In this document: in pieces, positions 51,171 to 59,948 of the stretch | Layout: each line of letters opens with the position of its first letter | Numbering within the stretch: position 1 is the first letter of the stretch | From: Nonomuraea harbinensis | Lineage (GTDB): Bacteria; Actinomycetota; Actinomycetes; Streptosporangiales; Streptosporangiaceae | Direction: 5' to 3' | NCBI RefSeq assembly: GCF_019396385.1 | Contig: NZ_JAHKRN010000010.1 | Location: 150,665 to 214,664 of the forward strand | Length of the DNA stretch: 64,000 nt | Notes under the pieces: model-generated | Database searches by the model: none | Seen by the model: only the letters and a program-made list of their open reading frames with translations | Told to the model about the DNA's origin: nothing | Made by a program: the position numbers and the translations under genes

Positions 51171-52421
51171 TCAGGGCGCGCAGCGGCGGACCGCCAGGAC
51201 GGCCAGGGCGCGGATCACCTCCAGGAACTCCGGCACCGCCACCTGCTCGCGGGGCGCGTGCGCGAAGCGCACATCGCCGGGGCCGTAGTGCAGCGTCGGG
51301 ATCCCGCTGCCCGCGTACAGCCGCAGGTCGCTCCCGTACGGGGCGGCGGCTTCGGTGAGCGTGGCCCCGCCGGTGTCGGCGACGGCCCGCCTGACCTCGC
51401 TGAGCAGCGGGTGACCGGCGGGCAGCCGGCCGCTGGCGAACTGGCCGCCTGGCCAGGTCACCGCCGGCGGGTTCGCCCGCAGCCACGGGTGCGCGGCCGA
51501 CCGCACCGCCTCCTCGAACGCGGCCCGCGCCGCCGCCGGGTCCTCGTCCAGCCGCACGCCCAGCCGGCCCTCGGCGACCAGCAGGTCCGGCACCGTGCTC
51601 GCCCAGTCGCCGGCGTGGACGGTGCCGATCTCGATCGGGTACGGCAGCGGGTTGCCGCCGAACACGGCGGGGACGTCCCTGTTCCGCCCGGCCTCCAGCC
51701 GCCTGATCGCCTCGAACACCGGCCAGAACACCTCGATGGCGTTGACCCCCTCCAGCCGGGCGGCGCCATGCGCGGCCCGGCCGGCGATCTCCAGCCGGAA
51801 CGTGAGCGCGCCCGCGTTGGCGGTGATCACCTGGCCGCTGGTCGGCTCGGTGATCACGGCCGCCTCGGCGGTGTGCCCCCTGGCCAGGGTGCCGAACGCG
51901 CCCAGCCCGCCGTCCTCCTCGCTGACGACGCAGTGCACGGCCAGCGGGCGGGTGAGCCTGATCCCGGCCCGCTGGACGGCCCGCACCACGGCCAGGTTGG
52001 CCACCAGGCCCGCCTTCATGTCGCAGGCACCCCTGCCGTGCAGGACGTCGCCGCTGATCCGGGCGGCGAACGGGTCGTTCCCCTCCCATCTGGCCAGGTC
52101 TCCGACGGGCACCACGTCCACATGCCCCTGCAGCGCCAGCGCGGGGACGCCGTCGCCGCCCACCACCCCGACGACCCCGTACCCCTCGGTCCTCGGCGCC
52201 TCGGTGCCGGGGAACCCGTCCCGCTCGCGCAGGTCGTCGAGGTCGAGCTTCCACACGTCCACGTCCATGCCGGCCTCGGTCAGCAGGCCGGCGAAGTGAT
52301 GCTGCAGCTCCGACTCGGCGTCGGTGCCGGTGACGCTGGGCACGCCGACGGTCTCGGCCAGCAGGTTCACGGCCTCGGAGTCGTCGATGGCGTCCAGCAC
52401 CCTGAGTTCCACGTCGCGCAT
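51171..52421 (-). CDS. M20/ArgE-type metallopeptidase
   Basis: 416-aa zinc deacylase/peptidase. Metal and catalytic residues are intact: His100 and Asp102 (GHVDVVP), Asp134 (GACDMKAG), Glu168-Glu169 (SEED), Glu192 (TEPTS) and a C-terminal His (LHYGPGD). A dimerisation domain is inserted near 205-320. Members cleave acetyl-amino acids, succinyl-diaminopimelate or dipeptides; the exact substrate is open. ATG 52421 has AAGG 7 bases upstream and is preferred over GTG 52427. Confidence 0.9.
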   Translation of the reverse strand: MRDVELRVLDAIDDSEAVNLLAETVGVPSVTGTDAESELQHHFAGLLTEAGMDVDVWKLDLDDLRERDGFPGTEAPRTEGYGVVGVVGGDGVPALALQGHVDVVPVGDLARWEGNDPFAARISGDVLHGRGACDMKAGLVANLAVVRAVQRAGIRLTRPLAVHCVVSEEDGGLGAFGTLARGHTAEAAVITEPTSGQVITANAGALTFRLEIAGRAAHGAARLEGVNAIEVFWPVFEAIRRLEAGRNRDVPAVFGGNPLPYPIEIGTVHAGDWASTVPDLLVAEGRLGVRLDEDPAAARAAFEEAVRSAAHPWLRANPPAVTWPGGQFASGRLPAGHPLLSEVRRAVADTGGATLTEAAAPYGSDLRLYAGSGIPTLHYGPGDVRFAHAPREQVAVPEFLEVIRALAVLAVRRCAP

Positions 52422-52494
52422 GCGCACACCTTCTCATGACGGCTCATGACGGGAATGCCAGGAAATCCCGTGAACTCGTACCGGGAGTTGTGGC

Positions 52495-52500
52495 GATACT
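52495..52500 (+). promoter_or_regulatory. -10 box before leaderless EEP gene
   Basis: GATACT ends 5 bases before GTG 52506, with no ribosome site between. This supports GTG 52506 as the start and a leaderless transcript. Confidence 0.4.
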
Positions 52501-52505
52501 CAGGC

Positions 52506-53444
52506 GTGAAGATCGTGGCGAGTCTGGTGGCGTGGGGTGTGACGGGCGCGGCGGCGGTGTGGGCGGCGCTGCGGCTGTCGGGGTTCGAGCCGGACTGGCC
52601 GTGGGTGCCCGCGGTGGCGGTCACCCCGCACGTCGCGGCGGCCGCGGGGGCCGGGCTGGTGCTGGCGGCGGCGCTCAGGAAACGGGCGGCGGCCGCGCTG
52701 GCCCTGGCAGCCACGGTGGCCCTGGGCTTCGCCGTGGTGCCGAGGAGCCTGGCCGACGGCGGCACGGAGCCGGCCGGGGCGCCGCTGCGGGTGCTGGCGG
52801 CCAACCTCATGGTCGGCGTGGCCGATACCGGCGAGCTGATGGCGCTGGTGGCCCGGCTCCGGCCCGACGTGCTGGCGCTGCAGGAGCTGACGCCTGACGC
52901 CATGGAGCGGCTGGAGGAAGCCGGGTTGCCCGAGACGTTCCCGTACGCCGTGACCCGGCCCAGGCAGGGAGCCGGCGGCTCGGCCCTGTACGCGCGGCAC
53001 CCGCTCACCCCCGGCGAGGCGATCGAGCACGGCCGCTTCGGCCAGGTCCGCGCGGTGCTCGCGCACCCGGGCGGGGCACGGGTGGAGCTGGTCTCCGTGC
53101 ACCCGTGCGCGCCCAAGAGGTACGGTCGGCAGCCCTGCTGGCGGGCCGGGCTGGAGGCGCTCCCCCGCGCCGGCGGCCCGCTGCGGGTCCTGGCCGGCGA
53201 CTTCAACGCCACGCTCGACCACCTGCCCATGCGCGAGCTCCTCGCGAGCGGCTACCGGGACGCCGCCGACGTCACCGGCCACGGCCTGCGCACCACCTGG
53301 CCGCAGGGCGGCTGGGGCCCGCTCCCGGGAGTCGCCATCGACCACGTCCTGGCGGACTCCCGCATCGGCGTCCGCTCTTTCGGCGTGCACACGCTCAAGG
53401 GCACCGACCACCACCCGGTCTCCGCCGTTCTCACCCTTCCCTGA
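52506..53444 (+). CDS. Membrane endonuclease/exonuclease/phosphatase-family protein
   Basis: 312-aa protein with two or three N-terminal membrane segments and an extracellular EEP domain. Motifs include LAANLMVGVADTGELMALV, LQELTPD (metal Glu), a VHPCAP segment, AGDFNATLDH (Asp-Asn) and terminal GTDHHPVSA (Asp-His). The domain appears active and may cut nucleic acid or phosphodiesters outside the cell. The start is set at GTG 52506: the frame extends to ATG 52446 but those codons (GGA, CCA, AAT, CGA, TCA) are unlike the rest. Confidence 0.8.
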   Translation: MKIVASLVAWGVTGAAAVWAALRLSGFEPDWPWVPAVAVTPHVAAAAGAGLVLAAALRKRAAAALALAATVALGFAVVPRSLADGGTEPAGAPLRVLAANLMVGVADTGELMALVARLRPDVLALQELTPDAMERLEEAGLPETFPYAVTRPRQGAGGSALYARHPLTPGEAIEHGRFGQVRAVLAHPGGARVELVSVHPCAPKRYGRQPCWRAGLEALPRAGGPLRVLAGDFNATLDHLPMRELLASGYRDAADVTGHGLRTTWPQGGWGPLPGVAIDHVLADSRIGVRSFGVHTLKGTDHHPVSAVLTLP

Positions 53445-53487
53445 AGTCCGCCGTACGGGCGTGGAGTGATCCTTACCCGGCGGAACG

Positions 53488-53493
53488 TAAACT
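53488..53493 (+). promoter_or_regulatory. -10 box, leaderless GroES-like gene
   Basis: TAAACT ends 6 bases before GTG 53500 and no ribosome site is present, so the mRNA should start at the GTG. Confidence 0.5.
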
Positions 53494-53499
53494 TGGCAC

Positions 53500-53820
53500 G
53501 TGGAAGAGCCGAAGTTCGAGATTCAGATGCTGCACGATCGGGTGATGATCCGGCTGGAGCGCGACACCGAGGAGCGACGCAGCGGATCGGGCATCGTCAT
53601 CCCGGCGACGGTGAAGATGGCCAACCGGCTCGCCTGGGGCGAGGTCTGCGGGGTCGGCGCCAACGTGCGCTCGGTCCGGGTCGGCGACAAGGTGCTGCTC
53701 AATCCTGAAGACCAGTTCGAGGTGGAGCTGCACGCGCAGACCTATCTCGTGATGCGCGAGCGCGACCTGCACGCGGTGGCCACGCAGGAGACCGACCACG
53801 GCACGGGTCTCTATCTCTGA
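53500..53820 (+). CDS. GroES-like chaperonin-10 family protein
   Basis: 106-aa Cpn10-fold protein. The conserved core reads LHDRVMIRLERDTEERRSGSGIVIP, then GEVCGVGANVRSVRVGDKVLLNP, corresponding to the GroES barrel and mobile loop (GSGIVIP region). It differs from housekeeping GroES in the roof region and C-terminal tail, and no GroEL gene is adjacent. It could be a second, specialised cochaperonin. Start GTG with a leaderless promoter. Confidence 0.85.
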   Translation: MEEPKFEIQMLHDRVMIRLERDTEERRSGSGIVIPATVKMANRLAWGEVCGVGANVRSVRVGDKVLLNPEDQFEVELHAQTYLVMRERDLHAVATQETDHGTGLYL

Positions 53821-53830
53821 GGCCCCCGCC

Positions 53831-54289
53831 TCAGGAGAGGACGAACTGCCTGGCCACCTGGATGACGTCCACGCCGAACGTGAGCAGGCTGAGGTAGATG
53901 ATCAGGCCCATGGCGCAGAGCGTCACGAACGCCACGATGATCCGCACGGTCCAGCCCCGCCGCTTGTACCACTCGGTCCAGGCGTGCAGCATCCGCTTGC
54001 CGAACTCCAGCAACCGGTGCGCCCAGTGAAACTCGGTCGCCAGCACCGCCAGGCCGCCGAACACGACCAGCCAGCCGGGGCCGGGGAACGGCACCATGAT
54101 CAGGCCGCCGACCACCATGACGGTGCCGATCACGCCGATCACGACCTTGAGGGTGAGCGCGCCGGTGCGCGTGGCCCTGACGCCGTCGAGCCAGCCCTTG
54201 AGCCCGCGACGGCGAGGAATGCTGGAGTGACGCGCGGCCTCGTCCTTCATGAGGTCGGCGTCCCCCGTCTCGGATTTCTGCGTCGGCAC
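53831..54289 (-). CDS. TIGR02611-type membrane protein (PGPGW motif)
   Basis: 152-aa actinobacterial membrane protein with three hydrophobic segments (VVIGVIGTVMVVGGLIMV, WLVVFGGLAVLA and IIVAFVTLCAMGLIIYL). The conserved loop PFPGPGWLVVFGGL names the family. A hydrophilic N terminus precedes. Function unknown. GTG 54289 has a GGGGGGA site. Convergent with the GroES-like gene. Confidence 0.85.
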   Translation of the reverse strand: MPTQKSETGDADLMKDEAARHSSIPRRRGLKGWLDGVRATRTGALTLKVVIGVIGTVMVVGGLIMVPFPGPGWLVVFGGLAVLATEFHWAHRLLEFGKRMLHAWTEWYKRRGWTVRIIVAFVTLCAMGLIIYLSLLTFGVDVIQVARQFVLS

Positions 54290-54438
54290 GGTCCCCCCGG
54301 ACAGTCGGTGTGGTCACCAGGATACGGGTAGGCCCACAGGCACGAGTGGCCAAATGTGGACTACACCCGGAACGTCCGTCAAACCCGCTGAACGGTAAAA
54401 TCTGGCGCTAAACCAGGATATATCGGGCTTTTCTCAGC

Positions 54439-54444
54439 TACTGT
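54439..54444 (+). promoter_or_regulatory. -10 box, leaderless phosphotriesterase-like gene
   Basis: TACTGT ends 5 bases before ATG 54450 with no ribosome site between, which suggests a leaderless mRNA. Confidence 0.5.
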
Positions 54445-54449
54445 AGAGC

Positions 54450-55367
54450 ATGCCTGAGGTTATGCTTCGCACTGTTACCGGCCCCGTCCGCGCGGCCGCG
54501 GTGACCGGTGCCGTACTCCCCCACGAACACCTCCGCGCCGACATGCGCTGGGCAGTGGGCATCGACTCCGATCCGTACCGCTGGCTGGACGAGGAGCAGG
54601 CCGTCATCGCCGAGTTCCGCGCGCTGCGCACCGGCGACGACCCGCTCGGCCTGGTCGTGGAGCTCACCTCCATCGGCATGGGCCGCGACGCGGCCGCCCT
54701 GGCCAGGATCGCCGCCGGCAGCCGTGTGCCGGTGGTCGCCGCCACGGGCCTTTCCACCGGGCCGTTCTCCGGCGCCGCCGACGCCGACGCCGACACGCTC
54801 ACCGGCCTGCTGATGGCCGACATCCTCGACGGGATGGACGACAGCGGCGTGTTCCCCGGCGTGATCGGCGAGGTCGGTTGCTGGGGCGCGCACCCCACCC
54901 CGGCCGAGGAGCGCGCCCTGCGGGCCGCCGCCCGCGCCGCGCTCTCCTCCCGGCTGTCGGTGGCCACCTACGGCCAGGACGGCCTGGCCATGCTGGAACT
55001 GCTGATGATCGAGGGCCTGCCCGCCTCCCGGGTGTCCGTGGGCTGCTCGGGCGCCGACCCGGCCGCGGCCCGCAAGATCGCCGAGTCCGGCGCGTACGTG
55101 AGCCTGGGCTCGATCGGCGTGGGCGCCGAGCGGGCGGCAGCCGTCGCCCTGGACCTCATCCGCGAGGGCCACGCCGGCCGGCTGCTGCTCAGCAGCGGCG
55201 TGAGCCGGGTCGCGCAGCTCGGCAAGTACGGCGGCCCCGGCTACGGGCACCTGTCCGCCGCGGTGCTGCCCAGGCTGCGCGAGGCCGGCGTCGAGGCGGA
55301 GACGCTGAGCGCGATCACCCACGACAACCCGCTGCGCTGGCTGACGGACGGGTTGACCTCAAGCTGA
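54450..55367 (+). CDS. Phosphotriesterase-related protein with altered metal site
   Basis: 305-aa amidohydrolase-fold protein of the phosphotriesterase family. The first metal pair His25-x-His27 (PHEHLRAD) and the bridging position GVIGEVGCWG are kept. The later ligands look replaced: the usual SVHT His reads SVATYG, the GHLD-type His reads VGCSGAD, and the SHDV Asp reads LSSGVSRV. The rest, including the KYGGPGYGHL end, is well conserved, so this is not random decay. It may bind one metal, or work as a non-catalytic or altered enzyme. Confidence 0.8.
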   Translation: MPEVMLRTVTGPVRAAAVTGAVLPHEHLRADMRWAVGIDSDPYRWLDEEQAVIAEFRALRTGDDPLGLVVELTSIGMGRDAAALARIAAGSRVPVVAATGLSTGPFSGAADADADTLTGLLMADILDGMDDSGVFPGVIGEVGCWGAHPTPAEERALRAAARAALSSRLSVATYGQDGLAMLELLMIEGLPASRVSVGCSGADPAAARKIAESGAYVSLGSIGVGAERAAAVALDLIREGHAGRLLLSSGVSRVAQLGKYGGPGYGHLSAAVLPRLREAGVEAETLSAITHDNPLRWLTDGLTSS

Positions 55368-55373
55368 GTCGAG

Positions 55374-55396
55374 GTCTCATGCTGACGTCATGAGAC
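55374..55396. repeat. Inverted repeat across the PPOX start codon
   Basis: GTCTCATG and CATGAGAC (8-bp perfect arms) surround a 7-base spacer; the right arm holds the ATG at 55390. The centre also contains the palindrome TGACGTCA (55383-55390). It could be a protein operator or an RNA hairpin that hides the start codon. Confidence 0.45.
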
Positions 55397-55758
55397 TCAC
55401 CGAATCCGAGCTGGCTTTCCTGTCCACCCAGCGGCTGGGCCGCCTGGCCACGGTCGCACCCGGCGGCCAGGTGCAGAACAACCCCGTCGGCTTCTTCGTC
55501 GACGCCGAGGCCGGCACGATCGACATCGGCGGCCTCGACCTGGCCGCCACCAAGAAGTTCCGCAACGTACGGGCCGGCAGCACGGTCTCGCTGGTGGTGG
55601 ACGAGCTGGCCTCGGTCAGCCCGTGGATCGTGCGCGGGGTGGAGATCCGCGGCACCGCCGAGGCGCTCACCGGCGTGCGCCCGCCCAGGCCCGGCATGTC
55701 CGACGCGGTCATCCGCGTCAAGCCGGCGAAGGTCATCTCCTGGGGCCTGCCAGACTGA
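55390..55758 (+). CDS. PPOX-class F420-dependent oxidoreductase
   Basis: 122-aa split-barrel flavin/deazaflavin enzyme of the pyridoxamine-oxidase-like superfamily. The start [22 protein letters not shown] and the [19 protein letters not shown] segment are typical of the family that uses cofactor F420 in actinomycetes. It ends [12 protein letters not shown], as family members do. The substrate is unknown. It starts 22 bp after the phosphotriesterase-like gene and 4 bp before the kinase gene, so a three-gene unit is likely. Confidence 0.88.
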   Translation: MRLTESELAFLSTQRLGRLATVAPGGQVQNNPVGFFVDAEAGTIDIGGLDLAATKKFRNVRAGSTVSLVVDELASVSPWIVRGVEIRGTAEALTGVRPPRPGMSDAVIRVKPAKVISWGLPD

Positions 55759-55762
55759 GACC

Positions 55763-56353
55763 GTGATCTGGGTCGTCAGCGGCCCGCCGGGGGCGGGCAA
55801 GTCCACGGTGGCCGCCGCGCTGCTCGCCCGCCTGTCGCCGGTGCCCGCCCTGCTCGACAAGGACACGATGTACGGGGGCCTCGTCGCCGAGGTGCTGGCC
55901 GGCTACGGCAGGCCTCATGGGGAACGAGAGGGTTCCTGGTACGACGAGCACGTCAAAAGGCACGAGTACGCCGGCATGACCGCGACCGCCCGGCGGATCC
56001 GCGAGCACGGGTGCCCGGTCATGCTCGACGGTCCTTTCACCGGCCAGGTGCACGACGCGGCGCGCTGGCGGCGCTGGGTGGCGGAGCTGGGCGGCCCGCC
56101 GGTGCGGCTGGTGTGGGTGCGCTCCGACGCCTCGACGCTGCGCGAGCGCCTGGAGGCCAGGGGCCTGCCGAGGGACGCGGGCAAGCTGGCGGCGTTCGAC
56201 GCGTACCTCGCCAGGATCAGGGTGGACGAGCCGCCCGCGGTGCCGCACCTGGAGATCGACAACCGGCGCGGCGCGCCCCCGCTGGGGGCGCAGCTCACCG
56301 CGGCGGGTATATCGCCGCGAGCACCCCGGGCAGGCGGGCCACCCACCGGGTGA
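55763..56353 (+). CDS. P-loop kinase-like AAA protein
   Basis: 196-aa nucleotide kinase-fold protein. Walker [10 protein letters not shown] is at residues 7-15, Asp of DKDTMYGG follows the second strand, and a lid-like [13 protein letters not shown] region is near 130. It resembles small gluconate/adenylate-type or antibiotic-phosphotransferase kinases, with no precise substrate. Start GTG 55763, 4 bp after the PPOX stop. The last 59 bp overlap the convergent TetR gene, and the Pro/Gly-rich C-terminal end is probably not functional. Confidence 0.8.
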   Translation: MIWVVSGPPGAGKSTVAAALLARLSPVPALLDKDTMYGGLVAEVLAGYGRPHGEREGSWYDEHVKRHEYAGMTATARRIREHGCPVMLDGPFTGQVHDAARWRRWVAELGGPPVRLVWVRSDASTLRERLEARGLPRDAGKLAAFDAYLARIRVDEPPAVPHLEIDNRRGAPPLGAQLTAAGISPRAPRAGGPPTG

Positions 56354-56915
56354 ACCGCCCTTCCTCGAACGCGGCGCCCGGCTCGTTGGCGAGCTGCTGC
56401 GACAGCAGGCCGGCGATCAGGCTGGAGCCCAGGGCCTGCCCCTCCTCGCTGGCGGCGTCCGGATGCAGTTCGCCGCGCTCGATGGCGGCCGACGTCAGCG
56501 CGGTGAAGTGGTCGTGGACGGCCAGGGCCGGCGCGTACGCCCGCTCGGAGGGCTCGAAGCCGGGCACCGGCCGCCAGAACAGCAGCTGGGCCAGCGCCTG
56601 GTTGGCCATCACCCACCGCGCGCCGGCCTCCAGCGAGGCGGCCATCGCGGCCAGGCCCGGCTCCGCGCCCGCGGCGCCCCGCAGCACCGCCTCCAGGTAG
56701 GCCCGCTGGCCGCGTTCGAAGAGCGCGTCGTAGACGGCGTGCCGGGACGGGAAGTACTTGTACAGCGACGGCGGCCGGATGCCGAGCCGCCTGGCCACGG
56801 CCGACAGGCTCAGCCCGGCCACGCCGTCCTCGGCCATCACCTCCAGGGCGATGGCCAGGATCTCCTCCAGCGTCTCCGCCCGCCGGCGGGCCCTCCGATC
56901 GGGAATGTCAGCCAT
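56295..56915 (-). CDS. TetR-family repressor
   Basis: 206-aa regulator. The N-terminal helix-turn-helix ([27 protein letters not shown]) is followed by a TetR_C-type ligand domain (RQ-rich, [16 protein letters not shown]). It is divergent from the UvrA-like gene with 49 bp between starts, so it most likely represses that gene and itself. The ligand is unknown, probably a DNA-damaging or intercalating compound given its neighbour. Confidence 0.93.
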   Translation of the reverse strand: MADIPDRRARRRAETLEEILAIALEVMAEDGVAGLSLSAVARRLGIRPPSLYKYFPSRHAVYDALFERGQRAYLEAVLRGAAGAEPGLAAMAASLEAGARWVMANQALAQLLFWRPVPGFEPSERAYAPALAVHDHFTALTSAAIERGELHPDAASEEGQALGSSLIAGLLSQQLANEPGAAFEEGRFTRWVARLPGVLAAIYPPR

Positions 56916-56921
56916 GGCATG

Positions 56922-56952
56922 TAGCTTAGGCTATAGGTATTAGCTGAAGCTA
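56922..56952. promoter_or_regulatory. TetR operator candidate
   Basis: TAGCTTAGGCTA and TAGCTGAAGCTA, 12-bp arms that are near-inverted repeats with a 7-base spacer (TAGGTAT). It lies between the divergent TetR and UvrA-like genes and overlaps their promoters. Confidence 0.75.
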
Positions 56953-56964
56953 TGGAGGAGAGCC

Positions 56965-59178
56965 ATGTCCCGCGAGATCGTGCTCACCGGTCTCCGGCAG
57001 AACAACCTGCGCGACGTCTCCCTGCGGCTGCCCAAGGAGCGGCTCATCGTGTTCACCGGCGTGTCCGGCTCCGGCAAGTCGTCGGTGGTGTTCGAGACCA
57101 TCGCGGCCGAGTCGCAGCGCCAGCTCAACGAGACCTACAGCGCGTTCGTCAGGAACCGGCTGCCCAAGCACGAGCGCCCGCGCGCCGGGCGGCTGGAGGG
57201 GCTGACCGCCGCGGTGGTCGTCGACCAGCGGCCGGTGGGCGGCAACGCCCGCTCCACGGTCGGCACGATGACCGAGATCCACCCCATGCTGCGGGTGCTG
57301 TTCTCGCGGCGCGGCGAGCCCTCGGCGGGCCCGTCGACGGCCTACTCGTTCAACGACCCGGCGGGCATGTGCCCGGAGTGCGCCGGCCTCGGACGGAAGA
57401 CGGAGGTCGACGTCGGCCGGCTGGTCGACTTCGACCTGTCACTGGCCCAGGGAGCGCTGCGGCCGTACGCGGTCGGCGGCTACGTGTGGAGCCTCTACGC
57501 GAAGTCGGGACTGTTCGACCCGGCCAAGCCGCTGCGCGACTACACCGAGCGGGAGCTCGGCCTGCTGCTGCACGGGAGCGGGTTCAAGGTCGAGCGCGAC
57601 GGCCGCGCCCACGACTACGAGGGCGTGATCACCCGGTTTGACCGCGTCCACCTCCACCGCGACGTGGAGTCACTCGACCAGGCGGCGCGGGAGGTGGTGC
57701 GCGAGCGCGCCTGCCCCGCGTGCGGCGGACGGCGGCTCAACCCGGCGGCGCTGGCCTCCCGCATCGACGGCCGCAACCTGGCCGACCACTGCGCGATGGA
57801 GATCACCGACCTGATCGGCGTGCTGGCGGAGACGGCCGACCCGGTCGCCCGCGCGGCGGTGGAGGCGTTGCGCCGCGTCGAGGCCATCGGGCTCGGCTAC
57901 CTCAGCCTCGACCGGGAGACGCCGACCCTGTCGGGCGGCGAGGCCCAGCGCCTCAAGACCGTGCGCCACCTGGGCAGCGGCCTCACCGGTCTCACGTACG
58001 TCTTCGACGAGCCCAGCGCCGGCCTGCATCCGCGCGACGTGCACCTGCTCGGCGGGCTGCTGCAGCAGCTGCGCGACAAGGGCAATACTGTGCTCGTGGT
58101 CGAGCACGACCGCGACGTGATCGCGCTCGCCGACCAGGTGGTCGACCTGGGCCCGGGCGCGGGCGCCGACGGCGGGCGGGTGGTCTACCAGGGTCCGGTG
58201 GCCGGGCTCGGCGACACGCCGACCGGCCGCGCGCTGCGGCGGGCGCGCGGGCTCAAGGAGCGGGTACGCGAACCGTCCGGGTGGCTGACGATCGGCGGCG
58301 CCCGGACCCACAACCTGGCCGACGTGACGGTCCGGGTGCCGCTGGGCGTGCTGACGGCGGTGACCGGCGTGGCCGGGTCGGGCAAGAGCACGCTGATGAC
58401 CCGCGAGCTGCCCGCCCGCCATCCCGGCACGGTGCTGGTCGACCAGTCGGCCGTGCACGCCTCGCCCCGTTCGACGCTCGCCACCTACCTGGGGGCGATG
58501 GACGGGCTGCGCAAGCTGTTCGCGGACGCGCACGGGGTGCCGGCCAAGTTGTTCAGCGCCAACTCGGCGGGCGCCTGCCCGGAGTGCGGCGGGCGCGGCG
58601 AGATCAGGACCGACCTGGCGTTCATGGACCCGGTGACCCGCGTCTGCGACGCCTGCGGCGGCACCCGCTACAACCGCGAGGCCCTGTCGTACCGCCTGGC
58701 CGGGCGCGACATCGCCGGCGTGCTGGCGCTGACCGCAGGCGAGGCCGTGCGCGACTACGACCTGCCGGGCCTCGACCGGCTGGGCGAGCTGGGGCTGGGC
58801 CACCTGACCCTGGGGCGTTCGCTGGCCACGCTGTCGGGCGGCGAGCGGCAGCGGCTCAAGCTGGCGCACCGGCTGCACGAGTCTGGTCAGGTGTACGTGT
58901 TCGACGAGCCGACCAGGGGCCTGCACCCGGCCGACGTCGACCGGCTGCTGGCGCTGCTCGACCGGCTCGTCGACGGCGGCAACGCGGTGATCGTGGTGGA
59001 GCACGACCTCGACGTGGTCAAGCACGCCGACTGGGTGATCGACCTGGGGCCGGAGGCGGGACGGCACGGCGGGCGGGTGGTGTTCGAGGGCACCCCGGCG
59101 GCGCTGGCCGAAGCCTCCACCCATACCGCGAAATATCTGGCTAAGTCTCTCGATAGTCCTCGTCCCGCGCGTCGATGA
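56965..59178 (+). CDS. UvrA-like (UvrA2/DrrC-type) ATPase
   Basis: 737-aa double ABC ATPase. Walker A1 is GVSGSGKSS (32-40) and Walker A2 GVAGSGKST; both signatures (LSGGEAQR, LSGGERQR) and Walker B segments (FDEPSAGLHP, FDEPTRGLHP) are intact. Zinc CxxC pairs occur at CPECAGLG, CPACGGRR, CPECGGRG and CDACGGTR. It is about 200 residues shorter than UvrA, consistent with loss of the UvrB-binding region, as in UvrA2 and daunorubicin DrrC proteins that give drug self-resistance. GGAGGAG site. Controlled by the divergent TetR. Overlaps the next gene's 3' end by 38 bp. Confidence 0.9.
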   Translation: MSREIVLTGLRQNNLRDVSLRLPKERLIVFTGVSGSGKSSVVFETIAAESQRQLNETYSAFVRNRLPKHERPRAGRLEGLTAAVVVDQRPVGGNARSTVGTMTEIHPMLRVLFSRRGEPSAGPSTAYSFNDPAGMCPECAGLGRKTEVDVGRLVDFDLSLAQGALRPYAVGGYVWSLYAKSGLFDPAKPLRDYTERELGLLLHGSGFKVERDGRAHDYEGVITRFDRVHLHRDVESLDQAAREVVRERACPACGGRRLNPAALASRIDGRNLADHCAMEITDLIGVLAETADPVARAAVEALRRVEAIGLGYLSLDRETPTLSGGEAQRLKTVRHLGSGLTGLTYVFDEPSAGLHPRDVHLLGGLLQQLRDKGNTVLVVEHDRDVIALADQVVDLGPGAGADGGRVVYQGPVAGLGDTPTGRALRRARGLKERVREPSGWLTIGGARTHNLADVTVRVPLGVLTAVTGVAGSGKSTLMTRELPARHPGTVLVDQSAVHASPRSTLATYLGAMDGLRKLFADAHGVPAKLFSANSAGACPECGGRGEIRTDLAFMDPVTRVCDACGGTRYNREALSYRLAGRDIAGVLALTAGEAVRDYDLPGLDRLGELGLGHLTLGRSLATLSGGERQRLKLAHRLHESGQVYVFDEPTRGLHPADVDRLLALLDRLVDGGNAVIVVEHDLDVVKHADWVIDLGPEAGRHGGRVVFEGTPAALAEASTHTAKYLAKSLDSPRPARR

Positions 59179-59920
59179 TCGCCATGTGCCCCGGCAGGTG
59201 CCCGATCGCGAACTCCACACCGCTGGCCATCACCGCCGCCTGCGGCGTCACCCCGCACGCCCAGAACAGCGGCGTCTCCCCCTCCCGCACCTCCACCGGG
59301 TCGCCGAAGTCGGGCCTGCCCAGGTCGCCGATGCCGATCACGGCCGGGTCGCCAATGTGGACCGGCGCGCCGTGCACCATCGGGTAGCGCCCGCTGACCT
59401 CGATCGCGGTGGCCACCAGCGCCTCCGGCACCGGCCGCATCGACACCACGAGCGGCCCGGCCAGCGGCCCCGACGGCTCGCACGGCACGTTCGTCCGGTA
59501 CATCGGCACGTTCACGCCCTGCTCCAGGTGCCGGACCGGCACGCCCGCGGCCAGCAGCGCCCGCTCGAAGGTGAAGCTGCAGCCGAACAGGAACGGCACC
59601 AGGTCCGCCCGCCACTCCGCCACCACCTCACCGGTGTCGGCGACGGCGCGTCCGTCCTGGTAGACGCGGTAGCCGGGCAGGTCGGTGCGCAGGTCGCCGG
59701 GGAACAGGCGGGTGCGCACCGCGCCGGGCTCGCCCACGTCGAGGAGCGGGCAGGCCCGCGCGTTGCGGTGCGCGAACAGCAGCAGGTCGTAGGCCAGCTC
59801 CTGGGGCACGGCGATCAGATTGGCCTGGGTCCAGCCCTTGCACCAGCCGGCCGTCGGCGTGCGCTCCCCGCCGCGGAAGCGCTCGCGCGCCTGCGCGGGG
59901 GTCAGGTCTGCGACGTCCAC
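59141..59920 (-). CDS. DUF1445 putative hydro-lyase
   Basis: 259-aa protein of the DUF1445 family, whose members include D-glutamate cyclase and putative hydro-lyases. Conserved segments are WCKGWTQANLIAVP, PFLFGCSFTFE (with Cys), VPMYRTNVPC and WACGVTPQAA, supplying two conserved cysteines and Asn. Complete length. GTG 59920 has a GAGGA site abutting it. The 3' end overlaps the UvrA-like gene by 38 bp, convergent. No metabolic partner is visible nearby. Confidence 0.85.
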   Translation of the reverse strand: MDVADLTPAQARERFRGGERTPTAGWCKGWTQANLIAVPQELAYDLLLFAHRNARACPLLDVGEPGAVRTRLFPGDLRTDLPGYRVYQDGRAVADTGEVVAEWRADLVPFLFGCSFTFERALLAAGVPVRHLEQGVNVPMYRTNVPCEPSGPLAGPLVVSMRPVPEALVATAIEVSGRYPMVHGAPVHIGDPAVIGIGDLGRPDFGDPVEVREGETPLFWACGVTPQAAVMASGVEFAIGHLPGHMAIIDARDEDYRET

Positions 59921-59948
59921 TCCTCGAGCGTACGCCCGAGTCGCCGGA

